From assembly GCA_006227965.1 (NCBI GenBank), contig SBFL01000093.1, positions 1 to 5,368 of the forward strand: a DNA stretch of 5,368 bases, given 5' to 3'. Position 1 is the first letter of the stretch. Each line of letters opens with the position of its first letter. This document shows positions 5,343 through 5,368 of this stretch, one piece after another. This stretch comes from Bacteroidota bacterium (GTDB taxonomy: Bacteria > Bacteroidota > Bacteroidia > Flavobacteriales > Flavobacteriaceae). The translations under genes were made by a program, and so were the position numbers. Below the pieces are notes generated by a model that saw only the letters and a program-made list of their open reading frames with translations, did not search any database and was not told the origin of the DNA.

Positions 5343-5368
5343 CTGATCCATTTTACCGGAAATAGCTA

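Overview
The window looks like an ordinary chromosomal stretch from a member of the Bacteroidota, most likely a marine-type Flavobacteriaceae with moderately high GC. The clues are an AraC-family regulator fused to a polytopic membrane domain, a DUF1080 lipoprotein, start codons without clear Shine-Dalgarno sequences, -7 boxes resembling TAnnTTTG, and intergenic heptamer repeats. The genus cannot be fixed from the sequence alone.

Layout: three genes on the + strand come first. They are a complete lipid kinase of the diacylglycerol kinase/YegS family (14-931), a membrane-anchored AraC-type regulator (1049-2167) and a DUF418/YeiB-family membrane protein (2272-3423). A 275-bp convergent intergenic region follows (3424-3698). 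It holds a T-tract and two different period-7 repeat tracts, the second of which runs into the 3' end of the next gene. Two genes lie on the - strand: a DUF1080 lipoprotein with a GTG start (3699-4502) and, upstream of it, an alanine-rich helical secreted protein of unknown function (4616-5185). The right end (5186-5368) is AT-rich. It carries two palindromes, a possible promoter for the secreted protein and a doubtful 30-codon ORF.

How the genes work together: the three + strand genes all concern the membrane (lipid phosphorylation, membrane-linked regulation, a polytopic membrane protein). They are separated by gaps of about 100 bp, so co-transcription is possible but not shown. The two - strand genes encode exported proteins. 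No phage, transposase, CRISPR, tRNA or rRNA is visible, and there is no clear new multi-gene system. The most unusual material is non-coding: the adjacent heptamer tracts, the stop codon of the DUF1080 gene lying inside one of them, and the palindromes at the right edge.
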